This document shows, piece by piece, positions 45,344 to 58,231 of a stretch of DNA of 64,000 nucleotides. Within the stretch, counting starts at the first letter, position 1, and each line of letters starts with the position of its first letter. Position numbers and translations under genes: made by a program. Under the pieces are notes generated by a model. That model worked only from the letters and a program-made list of their open reading frames with translations, was not told where the DNA came from and searched no databases. The stretch is from Tiliqua scincoides (taxonomy: Eukaryota; Chordata; Lepidosauria; Squamata; Scincidae). The DNA is taken from assembly GCF_035046505.1 (NCBI RefSeq), contig NC_089827.1, positions 59,896,856 through 59,960,855 of the forward strand, in the 5' to 3' direction.

Positions 45344-46876
45344 CTGCACACTGGCTGGTATAACAGTAGACCCTGAGGCAGAAGATGGCCTATGTGGAGT
45401 TGACAATTGTTTTGTAGCACCCTGTGTTCCACTTCCTGTTGCCCCAGACATATTAGTTCTACTAGCTCCAGTTGAATTAAGGTTGCTGCCCCTGTTGATG
45501 GGTACATTCATTCCAACTCCACTCATATTATTTTTACCAATAGTTCCAGAGGCAGAAGAGTTGGACAACTTTGAAGGGGCCTGAGGGTTCTTTGCTGGTT
45601 GAAGGCCTGAGGTGCGATTAGAGGGCAGTAAATTAATTGTAGGAGACTGCCTGCTGACATTTATGCCACTGGGTTGTTTATGAAGGGAATTGTTGCTGCT
45701 GGAGTGACTACTCTGGGATATTAGTGCACTTGAATTGGAAGAACTAGGAGATATGGATTTGGATATTGAGGTGGACTTAGAGGACAGTTTCGGTGATGCA
45801 ATAGGCTTGGGTGTTACAGAAGGCTTGGATGCTGTGAGCTTGGGAGAGGCAGCAGGTTTGGGAGAGGAAGCCATGGAGAAAGGAGGCTTGAAACCCTGGG
45901 CAGAAACCTGTGATACCATGGCCTTGGCTAAATAGTTACTAGAGGTAGAGGTGCTAGGTGTGGTCCGAGATACAAGTGGGTGAGCCATTTGGGAACTATT
46001 CCCAGAGGTGGTATTAGGCAAAGGAAGGCGGTATACTACTGATTTATCTGAAGTTTTAGTAACTGGGGAAGAACAAGAGAGTTTGGGATTGCTACTTAGT
46101 TTCACCACAGGGTTAGTCTGAGATTTACTAATTGTTGCTTGTAGAGGAGACACGTATTTTTGTTGGGCAGCTGATTGTTGGTGCACCTTTGTTGCTTGTA
46201 ATGTTGAAGAGCTGCAAACCTGGGCTTCTGAAGAAGTGACAAGGACAGCTGTCTCTTTTGACCTCTGCAAAGTGGGGGAAGCAGCGGCTTGGACCTTACA
46301 CGAAGAAATATGGGTTTGTGAAGAGGAAGCAGCTTGAATTTGGCTTGACCTCTGTAATCCTTGTTGCAGAAGCTTGGCTGGCAGGGGCTCCAAGGAAACC
46401 TTGGGGTTTTGAATTGAAGATCCAGCAATAAGGCCTGAAGAGATGCCGGTCTGAAGCAAATCCTGGGATTTCTTTGGTACTGGACCTGTGTGCCCAGCAA
46501 TAAGACTTGATGAATGTGATGTCTGAACAGCCTCTACCTTTTTTGAGGATGACAGAGGTAACTTGCTCATTATACTTGCTAACTTCTCTTCTCTGAGACC
46601 AGGCCGAGGTCTTGAAGTTGGTGTCTCTAAAGAGGGCCCTACAGAAGAACTCTTGGCTCCACTGTTAATAACAGCTAGAACCTCAGAAACAGAATCCAAT
46701 GAAGGAGGATTGAAGGAGAGATCTTCATCCAGTGAGTCATCCAGGCAGATCGTCTCTGGAATTGGATTACAGCTAGAACTAGCTAGGGTGCTGATAGGGG
46801 TGCTGGTACTTGAAGCAGGAACACAAGTTGAAGTAAAAGGGGTACAGGCTCTCTGCTCCTTCTTTGGACTAGAGTC
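45344..46876 (-). CDS. UBN2: Ubinuclein-2 large serine-rich exon (511 residues)
   Basis: The exon starts after acceptor CATTCAAG with DSSPKKEQRACTPFTST and ends ASGSTVIPASVQ at donor CAG|GTATGT; 1,533 bases, phase 0 to phase 0. Near the start is the acidic motif IPETICLDDSLDEDLSF with DSVSEVLAVINS, equivalent to UBN1 LEDSLDEDL...VEAVSKELAALNS. The remainder is rich in Ser, Thr, Pro, Lys and Gln with no globular domain. UBN2 is a nuclear ubinuclein related to yeast Hpc2; with HIRA and CABIN1 it deposits histone H3.3. The HIRA-binding region is encoded upstream of the window. The plus-strand open frames across this exon are complementary shadows. Confidence 0.98.
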
Positions 46877-48262
46877 CTTGAATGAGGGGAAAAAAAGAAG
46901 AGTTAAAATGCCCTTCTGAAAACAGGGAGGCAGAACTTTCAAGGAAAGCATGCATTTTACATGCTTGCAGTAATGAGTAAATCAGTTTTTCTTTAAGAGA
47001 ATTTCAGTATTTGATAAAGGTGCAAATACATATTCAGTCGCTTACCATTCAAGTTTTGTTAACTGCAAAATATGGGCACACTTAAAAGAAAAATAAAATT
47101 ACAAAAAACACACAAAATTGCATTGTAAATAGCAGGATACCGATTTGTGTAAAGCAAGAGAGTACCTACTCATGAACGAATTCTGCACCCAATACAATGC
47201 AGATGCCATGATCTAGTTACCATTTACACAAACAATAAATTGAATAACAGCCTAAATAAGAACTTCTCTGTTGTGGAAAAGGAACGTGCTCCCAGAACAT
47301 GAACCTGTATTCTTTTAGAGACTAGGCTAAGTCTTTGTTTTAAAAATTAATTCTACTTGTTCAAATCTCAGTTTGTTTTAAGTTTTATTGGTATATATTG
47401 CTATGAGTACACTTTATATAAGAGTACACATTACAGTTTCAAAGTTGTTAGTAGCATCAATTTTTCCATTAAGAAAAGAAGGCCAAAACTACAAGTCATA
47501 TCAACAGACTATGTATTTAAAGATGGGTCTGTCCCCATCAGAACTTATATAGTGGGGTAGGAATATAATTCAGAAGGAATGCTAGCAGGGACAACAAAAT
47601 CTCCCTTCAATTTTTATACTATCAATCTATCCCCCAAAGACTTCTCTCCCATCCCAATCAGATACAAAAGTAAGCCTAGTTGGGAGAAAAATGCCTGGGA
47701 AAGAACCTGCAGTGATAATTCACCACACATTTCTTGGTGCCTTAAAAGTGGACCTAATTCAATGACATCTACAGAGCTGGATCTCCCATGACGACATAAG
47801 TTTAGGTCTAAGAACATAAATTGTATTGAATGGAGAAGAAAACTATGACACTCCTTCCTACAGTGCTCATGAAAACATGTACCATAACCATACAGCACAA
47901 AGCAAAAGTTTTGTTTTCCCCACTGGCAAGAAAGAAGTCAACATTCTGTTCTGAATTAACTTCTCATAATTTAAAAGCTAGGTGGCAATCGCATCATGAA
48001 ACGCTTGTTGCAGAAGTCACAGATACTCAATCTTTTCCATTTGATGACAAAATATCCTTGGGCACATCATTCTACTTTTAGCCTAACACATCTCACAAGA
48101 TGGTTGTGCTAAAAGTGACAACTTCATATACACTGTGCTGAGCTCCTCTGGTGCAATATAAGCATTATAAATAAAAAGCATAGTTGCCATGTGGTATTAA
48201 ATCAAAGCCTGCATCTTGAAGCTGAATTGCTATTAGACTTTTTTTGCAATTCCATTACATAC
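46877..48262 (-). other. UBN2: UBN2 intron
   Basis: This intron is bounded by donor AAG|GTATGT at 48,262 and acceptor TTCAAG at 46,877. Small open frames at 47,357-48,081 are not conserved-looking. I see no clear mobile element. Confidence 0.7.
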
Positions 48263-48305
48263 CTTCACTTTGGGTTTAGGTGCCAAAATCACCTTTTTCT
48301 TTGCC
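48263..48305 (-). CDS. UBN2: Ubinuclein-2 micro-exon (AKKKVILAPKPKVK)
   Basis: This is a 43-base exon between acceptor GTCATAG and donor AAG|GTATGT. With the two bases CC of the previous exon it encodes P-AKKKVILAPKPKVK, a lysine-rich stretch equivalent to AKKKVMAPSKIKVK of UBN1. It is phase 2 in and phase 0 out, and joins DSSPKKEQ of the large exon. The basic run could be a nuclear localisation signal (inference). The exon is too short to be seen as an open frame and was found by homology and frame continuity. Confidence 0.95.
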
Positions 48306-48504
48306 CTATGACAGAAGGCAGAGATCTGCAGTTAGAGGCCAAATCATTTTTAACTGAAACGATGTTCCAACATTACCACCAGATGCCTCAGTTCCAATGG
48401 TAAGTGTACTGGGCAAACATACAGGACGTGAGCATGGAGCAGACAATTTTCAAGGGAAAACAGTGTGAAAACTTCTTTAATGAAATCCAGAAGAGTTCTG
48501 ACAA

Positions 48505-48551
48505 GCGTGCGTGCGTGCGTGCGCGCGCACACACACACACACACACACACA
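48505..48551. repeat. (TGCG)n/(CG)n/(CA)n compound microsatellite
   Basis: A run of gcgtgcgtgcgtgcg passes into cgcgcgca and then (ca)n. Alternating purine-pyrimidine sequence of this length can form Z-DNA. It lies 200 bases upstream (in transcription) of the UBN2 micro-exon. Confidence 0.9.
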
Positions 48552-49986
48552 GAGTGCAGTCAATGTTTTTTTCCTACAAAATAAATTCCAACAGAACCCA
48601 CAATTTGATTTTTAAACTCAAATTTTAGAAGTTCACACTATAATTCCAAAACTTTTTCGAAGTTCAGGGTTTTTTTCAGAGAGAGAGGGGCATCTTCTGA
48701 GAATGAAATTGAGAGAAATCAGGTGCACCCAAGGATCATGAATGTGGTCAGAAGGGTCATGACCCTTCTCTTGAGATTTTGCAAAACACTGCAAGCAATA
48801 ATGACTGGTTGGCAGCTTTCCCTTGCAAAGCTGTTCTATTTGAAATCTAACATCCAGAATACCCATACAGTTCTTTGCAAAACAGTATAACAGTTCCTTT
48901 GCTCATACTCTGGCAAAACTCTTTTTATGTTTAACTGTATTTATTAGCAATTCCATTGCTCAAATTGTAAATGTGCATAAAAAGTGTCTACATGTACATA
49001 TCAAGCAATACGCTGGTTTGAAAGTCAGTGTTACTAGTTTTTAGTCTCTATGAATTTTCTAGCAGTTTGGCATTCTGTTTATGACTTTAAAATTGTAACA
49101 GAACTAAATTTAAGAGCAGGCTATAACAAGCTTACTCTACAGTCTGTGAAGTAGTAATGTATTCCTGTAAAATCTTACATAATTTGAAGTTGCAGAACTT
49201 GGCCACCAGTAAACTTCATGAACCAAAATGCTGGGAAGTGCACACACACATATGAAGTTGCCACAGATATCTGAAAACAGTGTCTCTACATTCCATTTAC
49301 ACACAAATGGAATGTGTCCTGACTTTTCACACTTTTCATTCCAACACCACCACCTCCCAAGACCTAGATAGTTAATGCCTAACAAACGTTTTCAATATTC
49401 AGCATTGAAAAGTTCTGCTTGTAGGCATAAGTTACTCCAAAGAGACAACTTTCCAAATCATCCAATACCTATTCTTCCTGGCCAAGAAAACTGGGACTAC
49501 TGGCATGCAAATTAGGCACTCCACCACTCCCAGCTCGTATATTGCAATTCAGATTGACCAGGGAACATTTACGATCCATTATAAAGATGGTAGAAATATG
49601 CATGTGTACATAATCGTGCAACGTTCAAAGAATAGCAGACATGAAAATATGTGGAGAACCTTTTCTTACAACTTGATAACATTTTCTCTTTTCCTTATGA
49701 TGGAAACTAGAGGCAACTATTTTACCGTCATCATCATGATTAACATATCATAGGGCTGCCAGGGGCCAGACTGACTGACAGGTGGCCACCCTGGCCTAAG
49801 TAAAGAATTTCAACATCACATTCCCACAAATTCTCCCTTTGATATCCTTTGTGTATGGGGGCACTCTAGATCTCATCACGAACAGGAGAAACAAGTGTTG
49901 GCAGATCAGCTGTTCTAATAAACACAAATCATTTGGAGTTTGAGGCAGAAACTATCAGGGAAAAGAAGAATATGTGTTATACTCAC

Positions 49987-50037
49987 GGAGCAGATGTGAG
50001 ATGATTATGAACACTTCGGCTTTCTTTAAAGAGCATC
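49987..50037 (-). CDS. UBN2: Ubinuclein-2 exon (MLFKESRSVHNHLTSAP)
   Basis: This 51-base exon lies after acceptor TTCACAG. Its first base G completes the arginine codon AG|G begun in the previous exon. It then encodes MLFKESRSVHNHLTSA and leaves CC at donor CC|GTGAGT. UBN1 has the related TLFKESRRGHGHLTS at the same place, following KGWMQAR. The frame is continuous in both directions. Confidence 0.96.
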
Positions 50038-50221
50038 CTGTGAAGGGAGAGAGGATTCTACTTGATCACACATGATAAGAAGTTTACCAGTAATCCCTGC
50101 TAACTGGGTAAGAGGCACTTTTTCAAGTGGGTACTTCTTTTTTTATTTAGCAGGGGGAGAGTAACTGGCCCTCCTCACCCCAGCAGTGTCTTTTCTAGTG
50201 GCTGTCTGCTGGTGTTCTTTT

Positions 50222-50340
50222 GCATCTTCTTAGATTATGAGCCCTTTTGGGACAGGAAGCCATTAGTTATTTAATTTTTCTCTGTAAACCGCTTTGTGAA
50301 CTTTTTGTTGAAAAGCGGTATATAAATGCTGTTAATTACA
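50222..50340 (+). mobile_element. LINE/SINE 3' tail
   Basis: It has the same tail as 9,836-9,955: gattatgagcccttttggga, gtaaaccgctttgtgaactt and gcggtatataaatgctgtta. Confidence 0.6.
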
Positions 50341-50418
50341 AATAATTTATCCAGAACTAGATTCAAATAGAGGGTATGTGGTAATGGAATCAAGTCACCA
50401 AGTCAATTGTGCAAATAA

Positions 50419-50511
50419 GGCTGCAATCCTAACCTCACTTTCCTGGGTGTAAGTCCCATTGAACACAATAGGACTTACTTCTGAGTAGACCTGGTTAGGA
50501 TTGTGCCCTAA
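50419..50511. repeat. Fold-back repeat, well-preserved copy
   Basis: It runs ggctgcaatcctaacctcac ... gtaagtcccattgaacacaa taggacttacttctgagtag acctggttaggattgtgccc. The two halves pair over most of their length, making this and the copy at 54,850 the best reference copies of the family. Confidence 0.85.
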
Positions 50512-51279
50512 ACCAGTAACTCAGCAGAGCAAGATGGAAAGGAACAACCATTATGAGAAACAACAATATGCATTTTCAGTACAGGTAATTGCTATACTAC
50601 AGCCGTATTACTTACTAAAGCATCTTATCAAAACTAAGCACAGCAAATCAACACTACAGACATCCTGGCACTGCAGATCTTTACAAAGGTCCCTCAGGAG
50701 GGACAGGAGGTCCGAAACAGCTCCAAACATCATGATCTTCTGTACACGGTGACACTACTTCCTACTGGCCTAATGTGCGATAATGGGTTCCTCCACTACA
50801 GGCTGCGTCAGGTACAGACACAGAGTAACTTATCCTGTGAATGAGCTTGGTGGGGTTTCTACTGGGGGCTTATGTCAAAAGATGCACTGCTCAGCCCAGT
50901 TCCCTTCATGCTCTGCTGTGTCAGAGTGAAAATGGATAAAGAACATACATGGAATGGGCTGGAATATGGGGCAACTGGGATAGAATAGCAGTAATGAGTA
51001 GGAAAGCCCCCCATCAATTAGAGGAGTCCTTGATGTGTTGCAGCATGTAGAACAGTTGTTTTTGCTCTAAGCAGGATCCAAACATTGTAGTAGGAACCTG
51101 CTTTCAGGAGTCACTTGTACTGCAAGACTTGAGGACACAGACTTCCTCAACTGGAATGCAGTATGTAACATACTAAGGAGGAAGACATGGAACTGCATTG
51201 TGACACCAGCCCTAGAGTTCAAGGAAACAAAGTGGCTGGCCAACCAAGCTTTTATCAGATGCTGTGTTCACATTAGAGC

Positions 51280-51903
51280 AATGTTTCCCAAACTAATGGG
51301 TGTTTCCCAAACTCACCAGTGGGTGGAGAGTCAATTTTTGGTGGGTTGCAAAAAGTTTTTGAAACATTTAAAAAATGCACACTTTGCAAGCACCCTTGCC
51401 CAGTTTGCAGACAAAAACTGTTAGCAGGAACTACATGAGGTATTGCAGAGGCAATATTGCAGTGTTGTAGTATGAGATAATCTTCAGACCCCCAAATTAA
51501 AATGTCACATTTTCTGATTTTCTCTAGTAATTGGAGTGCTGTTGATCACATGTGAACCCAGTTTCAGCCTTTTGTCTGGCCTGGAAATCCCTAACTGCAC
51601 ATCTTGCCATCCAGTTCAGGATTTGGGTACCCTGGAATGACTGTAAAGGTTTGGGGGAAACAGTCCTAAGGACATTTCTAGGGAATTAATGTCTACACAT
51701 GTGCGCACACCCACACGCACACACACAAAATATATACATAAGGTTTCTGGCAACCTCAGAAGCACAGGACCCTAATTATTATTAATCAATAATTTATTTA
51801 TCATTAATAAAATATTTCTTTCTAGATTCTTTTGTCTAGTGGGTTGCAAATTACTGTCATTTTAAAAAATGGGTCCCAGTGCTAAAAAGTTTGGGAAGCA
51901 TTG
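51280..51903. mobile_element. hAT element (624 bp), perfect 8-bp TSD
   Basis: The ends are CAATGTTTCCCAAACT and GTTTGGGAAGCATTG. Flanks are cattagag at 51,272-51,279 and 51,904-51,911. The start carries a short internal duplication (tgtttcccaaact twice). The 3' part (aaaatgggtcccagtgctaa aaagtttg) is shared with 18,565-18,911. Confidence 0.88.
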
Positions 51904-53639
51904 CATTAGAGTCTTGGCAACTTCAACCACCTCTAGTCATTAATCATGTCACTTTACCCTAATTAGCAGGACTCAATTTTCACTCTACAGTAGTACATGA
52001 AAAAAATGTGCTATTGAAATATCAAAATCACCATAATTTCTCTGAGCTGTAGGCACAGACATTCTTTGGATAAAAGAACAAATCTGTACACATCTTGTAT
52101 AAGCAACTTCCAATTTCACTACTCCTTAGTTCTACTTGATGAACTTTTAGGCACCATTCATATAAATCCTACAAGTTTTCAGTCAGGACTTTCAGCCTTT
52201 GTACTCCTATTCTAAGGGGCAGTGCCAAACATGGGGTATTGCAGGGCCAGTACTCACACAGCCTGCCCCAGGGAGCTGCTACACAAGTTGTGGCTGCTTA
52301 TGAAAAATAGGAAGAAAATGTAGAATCATGTGATTTTAGCTTCTTACTACTTTAGAAGCTTCTGTGACTTTGTTGCAGCCAACAGCCATCAGCAAGTTCA
52401 ACTGGATGGGGGCAGTCAGGGAACTGTGGGCACTTCCTCCTCCTTCTTCCACTTCACTAATCAATCTGGCTTGTTCTCAGGTGCTCTCTGCATTGTTGGC
52501 AGGGTGGCAACAGTTCTTCCCCTTTCCAGCCTCCAAGTGTAGAAAACTCACACCTGTTTGCATGCCATTCTAGTCAGCTTTGTAAGCTGGGAGGGGAGAA
52601 GATTTGGTAACATTTTAAAGTATGCATGTTAGACCTAGGGATGGAAGATGCACATTAGAGGGAAAGAAGAGAAATGGCAGAAAGGAGGGGAAGAGCAAGG
52701 AGATTAAAGAGCCAGATGCAGGAGAGACAGGGAAGAAACAGAAGGACTATGGCAGATGGAAGAGGAGAACTGGGCTGCGGAGAAGAAACCTCTCAGCATG
52801 CAAGACACACCCCCTGAGACGGCAACATCATAACTGCCCAGACATTTTTAATGTTCCTGAAGAACATAAAGGGACATTTGTTTTAAAATGTATGGGTGCT
52901 AATAGCAAAAAAAATGCAATAGTTACTGTTGAAAAAACAAATAGTGCCTCAACCCAAGTTAAGCTATTTCTTATCTTTTTAACAACATATTACAATTGTA
53001 AAACCAGGCCTTCTAAACTACTGTGTGGTTTTCCACAAAACATTCAGTGCTGCTCATCTTCATTCTCTGAAGTCCGAGTGTCTGTTTTTTATGTTTTATT
53101 GTTTTTATTTATACTAATTGTTTTAAATATGCATCTTGAGTGCACTCACCTGGAGATAGGCAGGAGATAGGCAGGTGAAAAATAATCTCACATTAACATT
53201 TTATCAGACTATATGCTTCCTGAAGATAGTTTAAAAGGCACAAAGAACGCACTACAGCTCAAAACATAAGACACAACTCACAAATGTTTTTTTTAAGAGA
53301 CAAGCAGGATTTATATAGACATTATTCAAGATGCCATGAACTGCCCTGAAACTAAATATGAAAATTTAACAATTCTGCCACAGAACAGATAAGTGAACAA
53401 TTTGAGATCTGACTGCTTGCCAAAACTGTCGCTAAAGGCAACAAGCAACCAATACAGACACTGTGACTGAGAACCCTCTTGAATATTAGATGTTTATACA
53501 GCCTTTCCAAATAAAGCTGCTTACAATAAAAAAAATCCCACAAACATATCAACAGAAAAACTTCCAGCAGCCTAGAGTATATGAATTGTAACATGATCTT
53601 AAAGTTCAGGCAGGAAATACTGGTGCAGGAGATCCTTCA

Positions 53640-53990
53640 GGTAACCTGGGCTCAGATTGCATAGGGCTTTAAAGGCAATAACTAGAACCCTGAATTGGGT
53701 CCAGCAGCAAACTAGTAATTGATACAGATGTCAGTATTGGTGTATGCATTCATAATGACTCACAGTGGTTAGAAGATGTATTTTATACCCCTTAAAGCTT
53801 CCAGAGAGTTCAAGGGCAAACCCACATAAAGCACACTATCACAGTCAAGTCTGAACGTAAGAGCTTGGATTTCCAAGGCTGGATTCAGTTTCTCTAGATA
53901 GGGTCACAGCTGGCAAATCAACAGGAGCTGGTAAGAGGCACTCCTGGTTACTGCTGATAACATCTAAGGGCAGCACTGGAACCCAAGTAT
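53640..53990 (-). mobile_element. CR1/L2-like LINE fragment, reverse orientation
   Basis: The plus strand reads gcatagggctttaaaggcaa taa, cctgaattgggtccagcag and agcacactatcacagtcaag, which I recognise as the reverse complement of an abundant reptilian CR1/L2-group LINE region. It is degraded. Confidence 0.6.
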
Positions 53991-54004
53991 CGCATCTTTG
54001 GGAG

Positions 54005-54051
54005 AGTGCAAGCATATCAAGCAAGGGTGATTTGCTTGATATGCTTGCACT
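54005..54051. repeat. Perfect 20-bp hairpin with 7-base loop
   Basis: AGTGCAAGCATATCAAGCAA at 54,005-54,024 is followed, after seven bases, by its exact inverse at 54,032-54,051. A partial third copy (tgtcaagcatatta) follows. It is not inside a recognised element. Confidence 0.9.
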
Positions 54052-54161
54052 GTCAAGCATATTAACAGGGTTGAAAACCAACACAACCTCCACTTTTATC
54101 TTGCATGTAAGTAGGTGGAAATGCAAACATGCATATATACTCTATTTCTATTAGCTTAGAT

Positions 54162-55104
54162 CAGTGTTTTCAACGGCTGTGCCATGGCACACTAGGCAGC
54201 CTCAGAGGAGGCAGGCAGCAGCTGAGCGCGGGAGAAGCGGCTGCTTTGACCCTCATGCAGTGTTGAAAAAGGAGCAGCCGAGGCTGCTTTGCATTTCCTG
54301 CTGTGAGCAAGAGGAAGGCTGCAACCCGATCTTCATTTACCTGGAAGTAAGTCCCGTTGACTATTACGGGGCTTACTTCTGAGTAGACACGCCTAGGATT
54401 GGGTATGAAGACCCTTGTTGCCTGCCAACTGGGCAGCCAAAGGAGCCTGGAGGAGGTCTGGGCAGAGTGAGTGAGGAGGGAGCCAGGGGGATGCAAGCAG
54501 GTAGGAAGCCAGCATCTGCTGAGGCCACCAGCCTAAGAATGGGCTGGCTTGGCTCAGGGGCCAGGAAAGTCCCTTCTCCTTGCCACAGTTGCCTGCAGCT
54601 CCCCAAAGCGAAAGGTGGGAAGGTGGGGATGAGTGAGGGGAGGGACAGTAGGAGAGGTGCTAACTGCAATTATGAGAGGAGGGAGGAATGTCCCTGTGAG
54701 AGGGGGTGGGTGGGGAAGAGGAGGAGAGAGAAGTGCCAATTGCCTGCTCCTGTATTTGAGAAAAAAGAGTGCAACCAAAAGCCCAATCCTAGGCATGTCT
54801 ACTCAGAAGTAAGACCCACAGGCACATTCCTCTCCAATGTCCCCCCTAGTCTTCGGCTGCAATCCTAACCACACTTTCCTGAGAGTAAGCCCCACTGAAC
54901 AAAATAGGACTTACTTCTGAGTAGACCTGGTTAGGATTGTGCCCTTTGTCATGCAATGATTTGTATTAATTAGATTAATTAAAAATTAATTGTAATGTAG
55001 TGATTTAATGTAATTTAATGTAAGTAAAAAAAACTGGGAGTGTGCCTTGACAATTTTAGTGCCTTGACAGTGTGCCGTGAGCTGAAAAAGATTGAAAATG
55101 GCTG
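54162..55104. mobile_element. hAT element (943 bp), perfect 8-bp TSD
   Basis: The flanks are gcttagat at 54,154-54,161 and 55,105-55,112. The ends are CAGTGTTTTCAACGGCTG and GATTGAAAATGGCTG. The subterminal parts gtgccatggcacactaggca and gacagtgtgccgtgagctg relate it to 63,001-63,228 and 8,535-8,750. Nested inside are fold-back repeats at about 54,315-54,400 and 54,850-54,944. Confidence 0.9.
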
Positions 55105-57059
55105 GCTTAGATCATAGTATCTGAGTCTGACAACAGTGCCAGTACAATCTCATAAAGTTCAATTGTTAAATGGGACAAGTCATATAGCTCCAGCATTTTC
55201 CTGGAATACAGCAACAAAAAGTCTATCTATTTTGTATCTGATACAAATAATGAAGTCTCTCATTATCTTCACCTTTCAATATTACTTCACTGAGCTTCTG
55301 AAGTTGTCCATAAGCAACTTGTGAGGAATTTTAAAACATATATTCTGCCTTTGTAATAGAGAAAACCCAAAGTGATTTATAGGACAGGACACACCACAGC
55401 AATAAAACAAAACTTTAAGGAAAAAAGAATGTGAGCAATTACTACAACAAAACATCCCACCTGAAGGCTGTCCTAGTAACCCCACCACCATTTGATATAG
55501 TATATAATACGAATATGCTGTTTTTTTTTTTCAACATATATATGAAATCCAGGCAGAAAGAGCATGTCAGCATTGTTGACTTTTTTGCACAGACAGTTAC
55601 AACTCTACATATCTTTTCTGGATGCAGTGTTATAAAACTGCTGTTTGAACACACTTTGGCCCGAATCCAAGGACAACTACAGTAGTTAGAATAATTACAC
55701 TTTGTTGACCACAGATGCATTCATTCACGACAAAAGATGCATCCAGCCAGTTCAGTGGGGCTGGGATGAGCATCAAAAATGCAGACAGGTATAGGATGTA
55801 CATCTGCAAAAGCTGCTAAAAGCACATGGATCTCTTGCTGAATTGGGGTGCTTGACTTTAATCCTAAGAAAACAGTATGATTAATAATTAGAGGCTACTC
55901 ATCTTTATCTACCCTGTGCAAGATCATTTGTTGACAATAAAACAAACCTGTCCTTTGCCTACAGAAAGTCAATAGAACAATGTTTCATTTGGAAAATCTG
56001 ATTGATAATCTTAAGGATGCCCTCATACCGAGGCTGCTAATTATCTCTCCTCAAACTCTTCACATCCTCTCTTACCTAAGCTGAAGTCCTGTGGCTTGTC
56101 TTTGTCTTGTCTATCTTAGATTGCAAACTCTTCAAGGCAGGAAAGGAGTGTCACTGTTCATAAAGAGCCAGGTATATTTACAGCACTATATACACATTAA
56201 TACTTAGTAATAATCATGCCATTGTGACCAAACTATTTAACACCACATTTGTTTGGAAGTTTGAATAGCTTCTGAATTAGCAGCCATCCTTAATTTGTAG
56301 TAACAATCTTTTTTCAAACTCTCAGGAAGCTGACTTTATTCAAACTAGCATACCACATACCACGGGGGGGGGGGTGAATCCGTTTTATGGTGAAGGTTAA
56401 AAATGAATTCAGTCAGACTTCCTGGAACAAGACAAGCTGCGAACTAAATAACACAAGGCAAACTGCATAAACATCAGTTAATTACAGATAGTTTTGAGCT
56501 AGACCAAAATAAAGCACTTGATGGAAATAAAAGCCTCAATATGTTGAAAGTGGTTTCAGTGAGTACAAGAATATGCATACAACACAAAGCCTTATTACAA
56601 ATTAATATTCACTTCAGTTGTATTTGTTACTGCTAACTTCCTTTCAAAACTACAAAACTAGTGCAAATTATATCTTTAAGTTAGGCAACTGTTCCAAATG
56701 GACCCCTAGAGCTCCCCTTTCTGCTACGTATCTGAATCACTTTTAAGAAATGCTTTTATTTATGGGTGTGGATGGGTGGGCTTATCAAGCTCATATTTTA
56801 TTATCTTTTGTATCCCCCTACATCTTCCAAATTCCTCCAACATTTATTCTTAAGAGTCTAGCAACTTTCCTAAAAGACATGTCAATCAGCTTCTAGGAAC
56901 CACCTAAACCCTCACTAGAAGTATGTGCTATAAATTCTCAAATAGGTAGACTAACATGTTGTGCAGTGTTGTGTGGATATTATATTATCTCCCTTGCAAC
57001 TCTAGAATCAGGGATTATCCAAAGAAAATGACTGGTGGCAGAATAAGAAAAAAGTAGGT

Positions 57060-57365
57060 ATTTATTTATACAGCACACAGTCTGTGGAATTCATTGCCAC
57101 AAGATGCGATAGCCACTAGCTTGGTTGGCTATAAAAGGAGATTGAATAAATTCATGAAGCACAGGTATCAGTGGTTACTAGTCATGGTGGTTTTGTACTA
57201 GGTCAAGTGGCAGCATGTCTCTGAGTACCAGTTGCAGGGGAGCAATGGAGAGAAGCAAAGTATACCTTTCTTTTAGGTTTGCCAGGGGAAGCTGATGAGC
57301 CATTGTGGGTTACAGAATGCTAAACTGGCTTTTGGTCTAATTCAGCAGGACCTTTCTTATGATGC
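57060..57365 (+). mobile_element. CR1-like LINE 3' end
   Basis: The stretch gtctgtggaattcattgcca caag corresponds to the LWNSLPQD block of the CR1-like copy at 14,490. The non-coding tail continues to tctaattcagcaggaccttt cttatg near 57,360. It is degraded and 5' truncated. Confidence 0.7.
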
Positions 57366-58231
57366 CATATAATTGATCATAGTGCCAAACTTCCACCAAG
57401 GTCCTAGTTTTCCAATCTGCATCAAAACTGCCAAAGTGCTATGAACACAGTTAGTGAAACTACTACTTACTTACTAGTTTGAGAGGAAGAATAGAAACAT
57501 CAGCCTCTGTTATGAGTAGCTTCACATTCTTCAACATTCACCAAGAGGATCTATACTACCAGCTGGCATATAAATGCATTTCAGCTCTTCAAAGCACTTT
57601 ATACACACACACAGCAATCCTTTCAAAAGCCCTGTGAAACAGGTCCTTATTACAGATGGTGGGCTCAAGCGTCAAGGATAGTTGTATTCATCAAACTCTG
57701 AGGCCCATGGCCCTCTCTTTTGGCCCTGGCATGCCTCAGAATTAATCATGGAAGTGTATCCTAAATGCTTCCGTAATGCATTCCGAGTCATGCCTGGGCA
57801 AAGGGAGGGGAGTCAAAGGCCTTGGCATGAGCCAGAAGTGGCTTCCAGAAGTGTTAGAGACTGTCCCCCACACCACCATCCACAGACAAATCCGAGATGC
57901 CAAAGTCATGGTATCCATGGTAAAGACCACGGATGGCAAGGGAGAACTGTACTTTAAATTTGGCATTTTGTTCATAGTCCAGTAATGCAATAATTATTTG
58001 AATCTACTAAACAGACATGAAACTAACCAGAAGTGTTAGTCCAAAATGGATGGCACACTACACCAAGAACAGCAGCAATGTTGTTTAAGTTGCCCAACAT
58101 AAAATGTGTATTCCCAGAAACCTGGAAAGTTATAAATCAGCTACACAACAGTTCCCCAAATAAGATGGTGAACTTTGTCCCAAATCATGATATCTGGGAC
58201 ACCCGGATTTACTCCCTATTTCTTCAACATA

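Noticed and set aside
45735-46919. Plus-strand open frames opposite the UBN2 large exon
   Set aside because: They are complements of a serine-rich coding exon, which lacks antisense stops by composition.
52622-53170. 182-codon open frame on the plus strand in the long UBN2 intron
   Set aside because: The N-terminal half is low-complexity Lys/Arg/Glu from purine-rich DNA and the C-terminal half is a random-looking hydrophobic run. No domain, no promoter and no splice context support it.
57682-57990. Overlapping frames (for example TTIHRQIRDAKVMVSM) that might be a gene fragment
   Set aside because: I could not match them to any protein, and both strands are equally open; probably repeat-derived.
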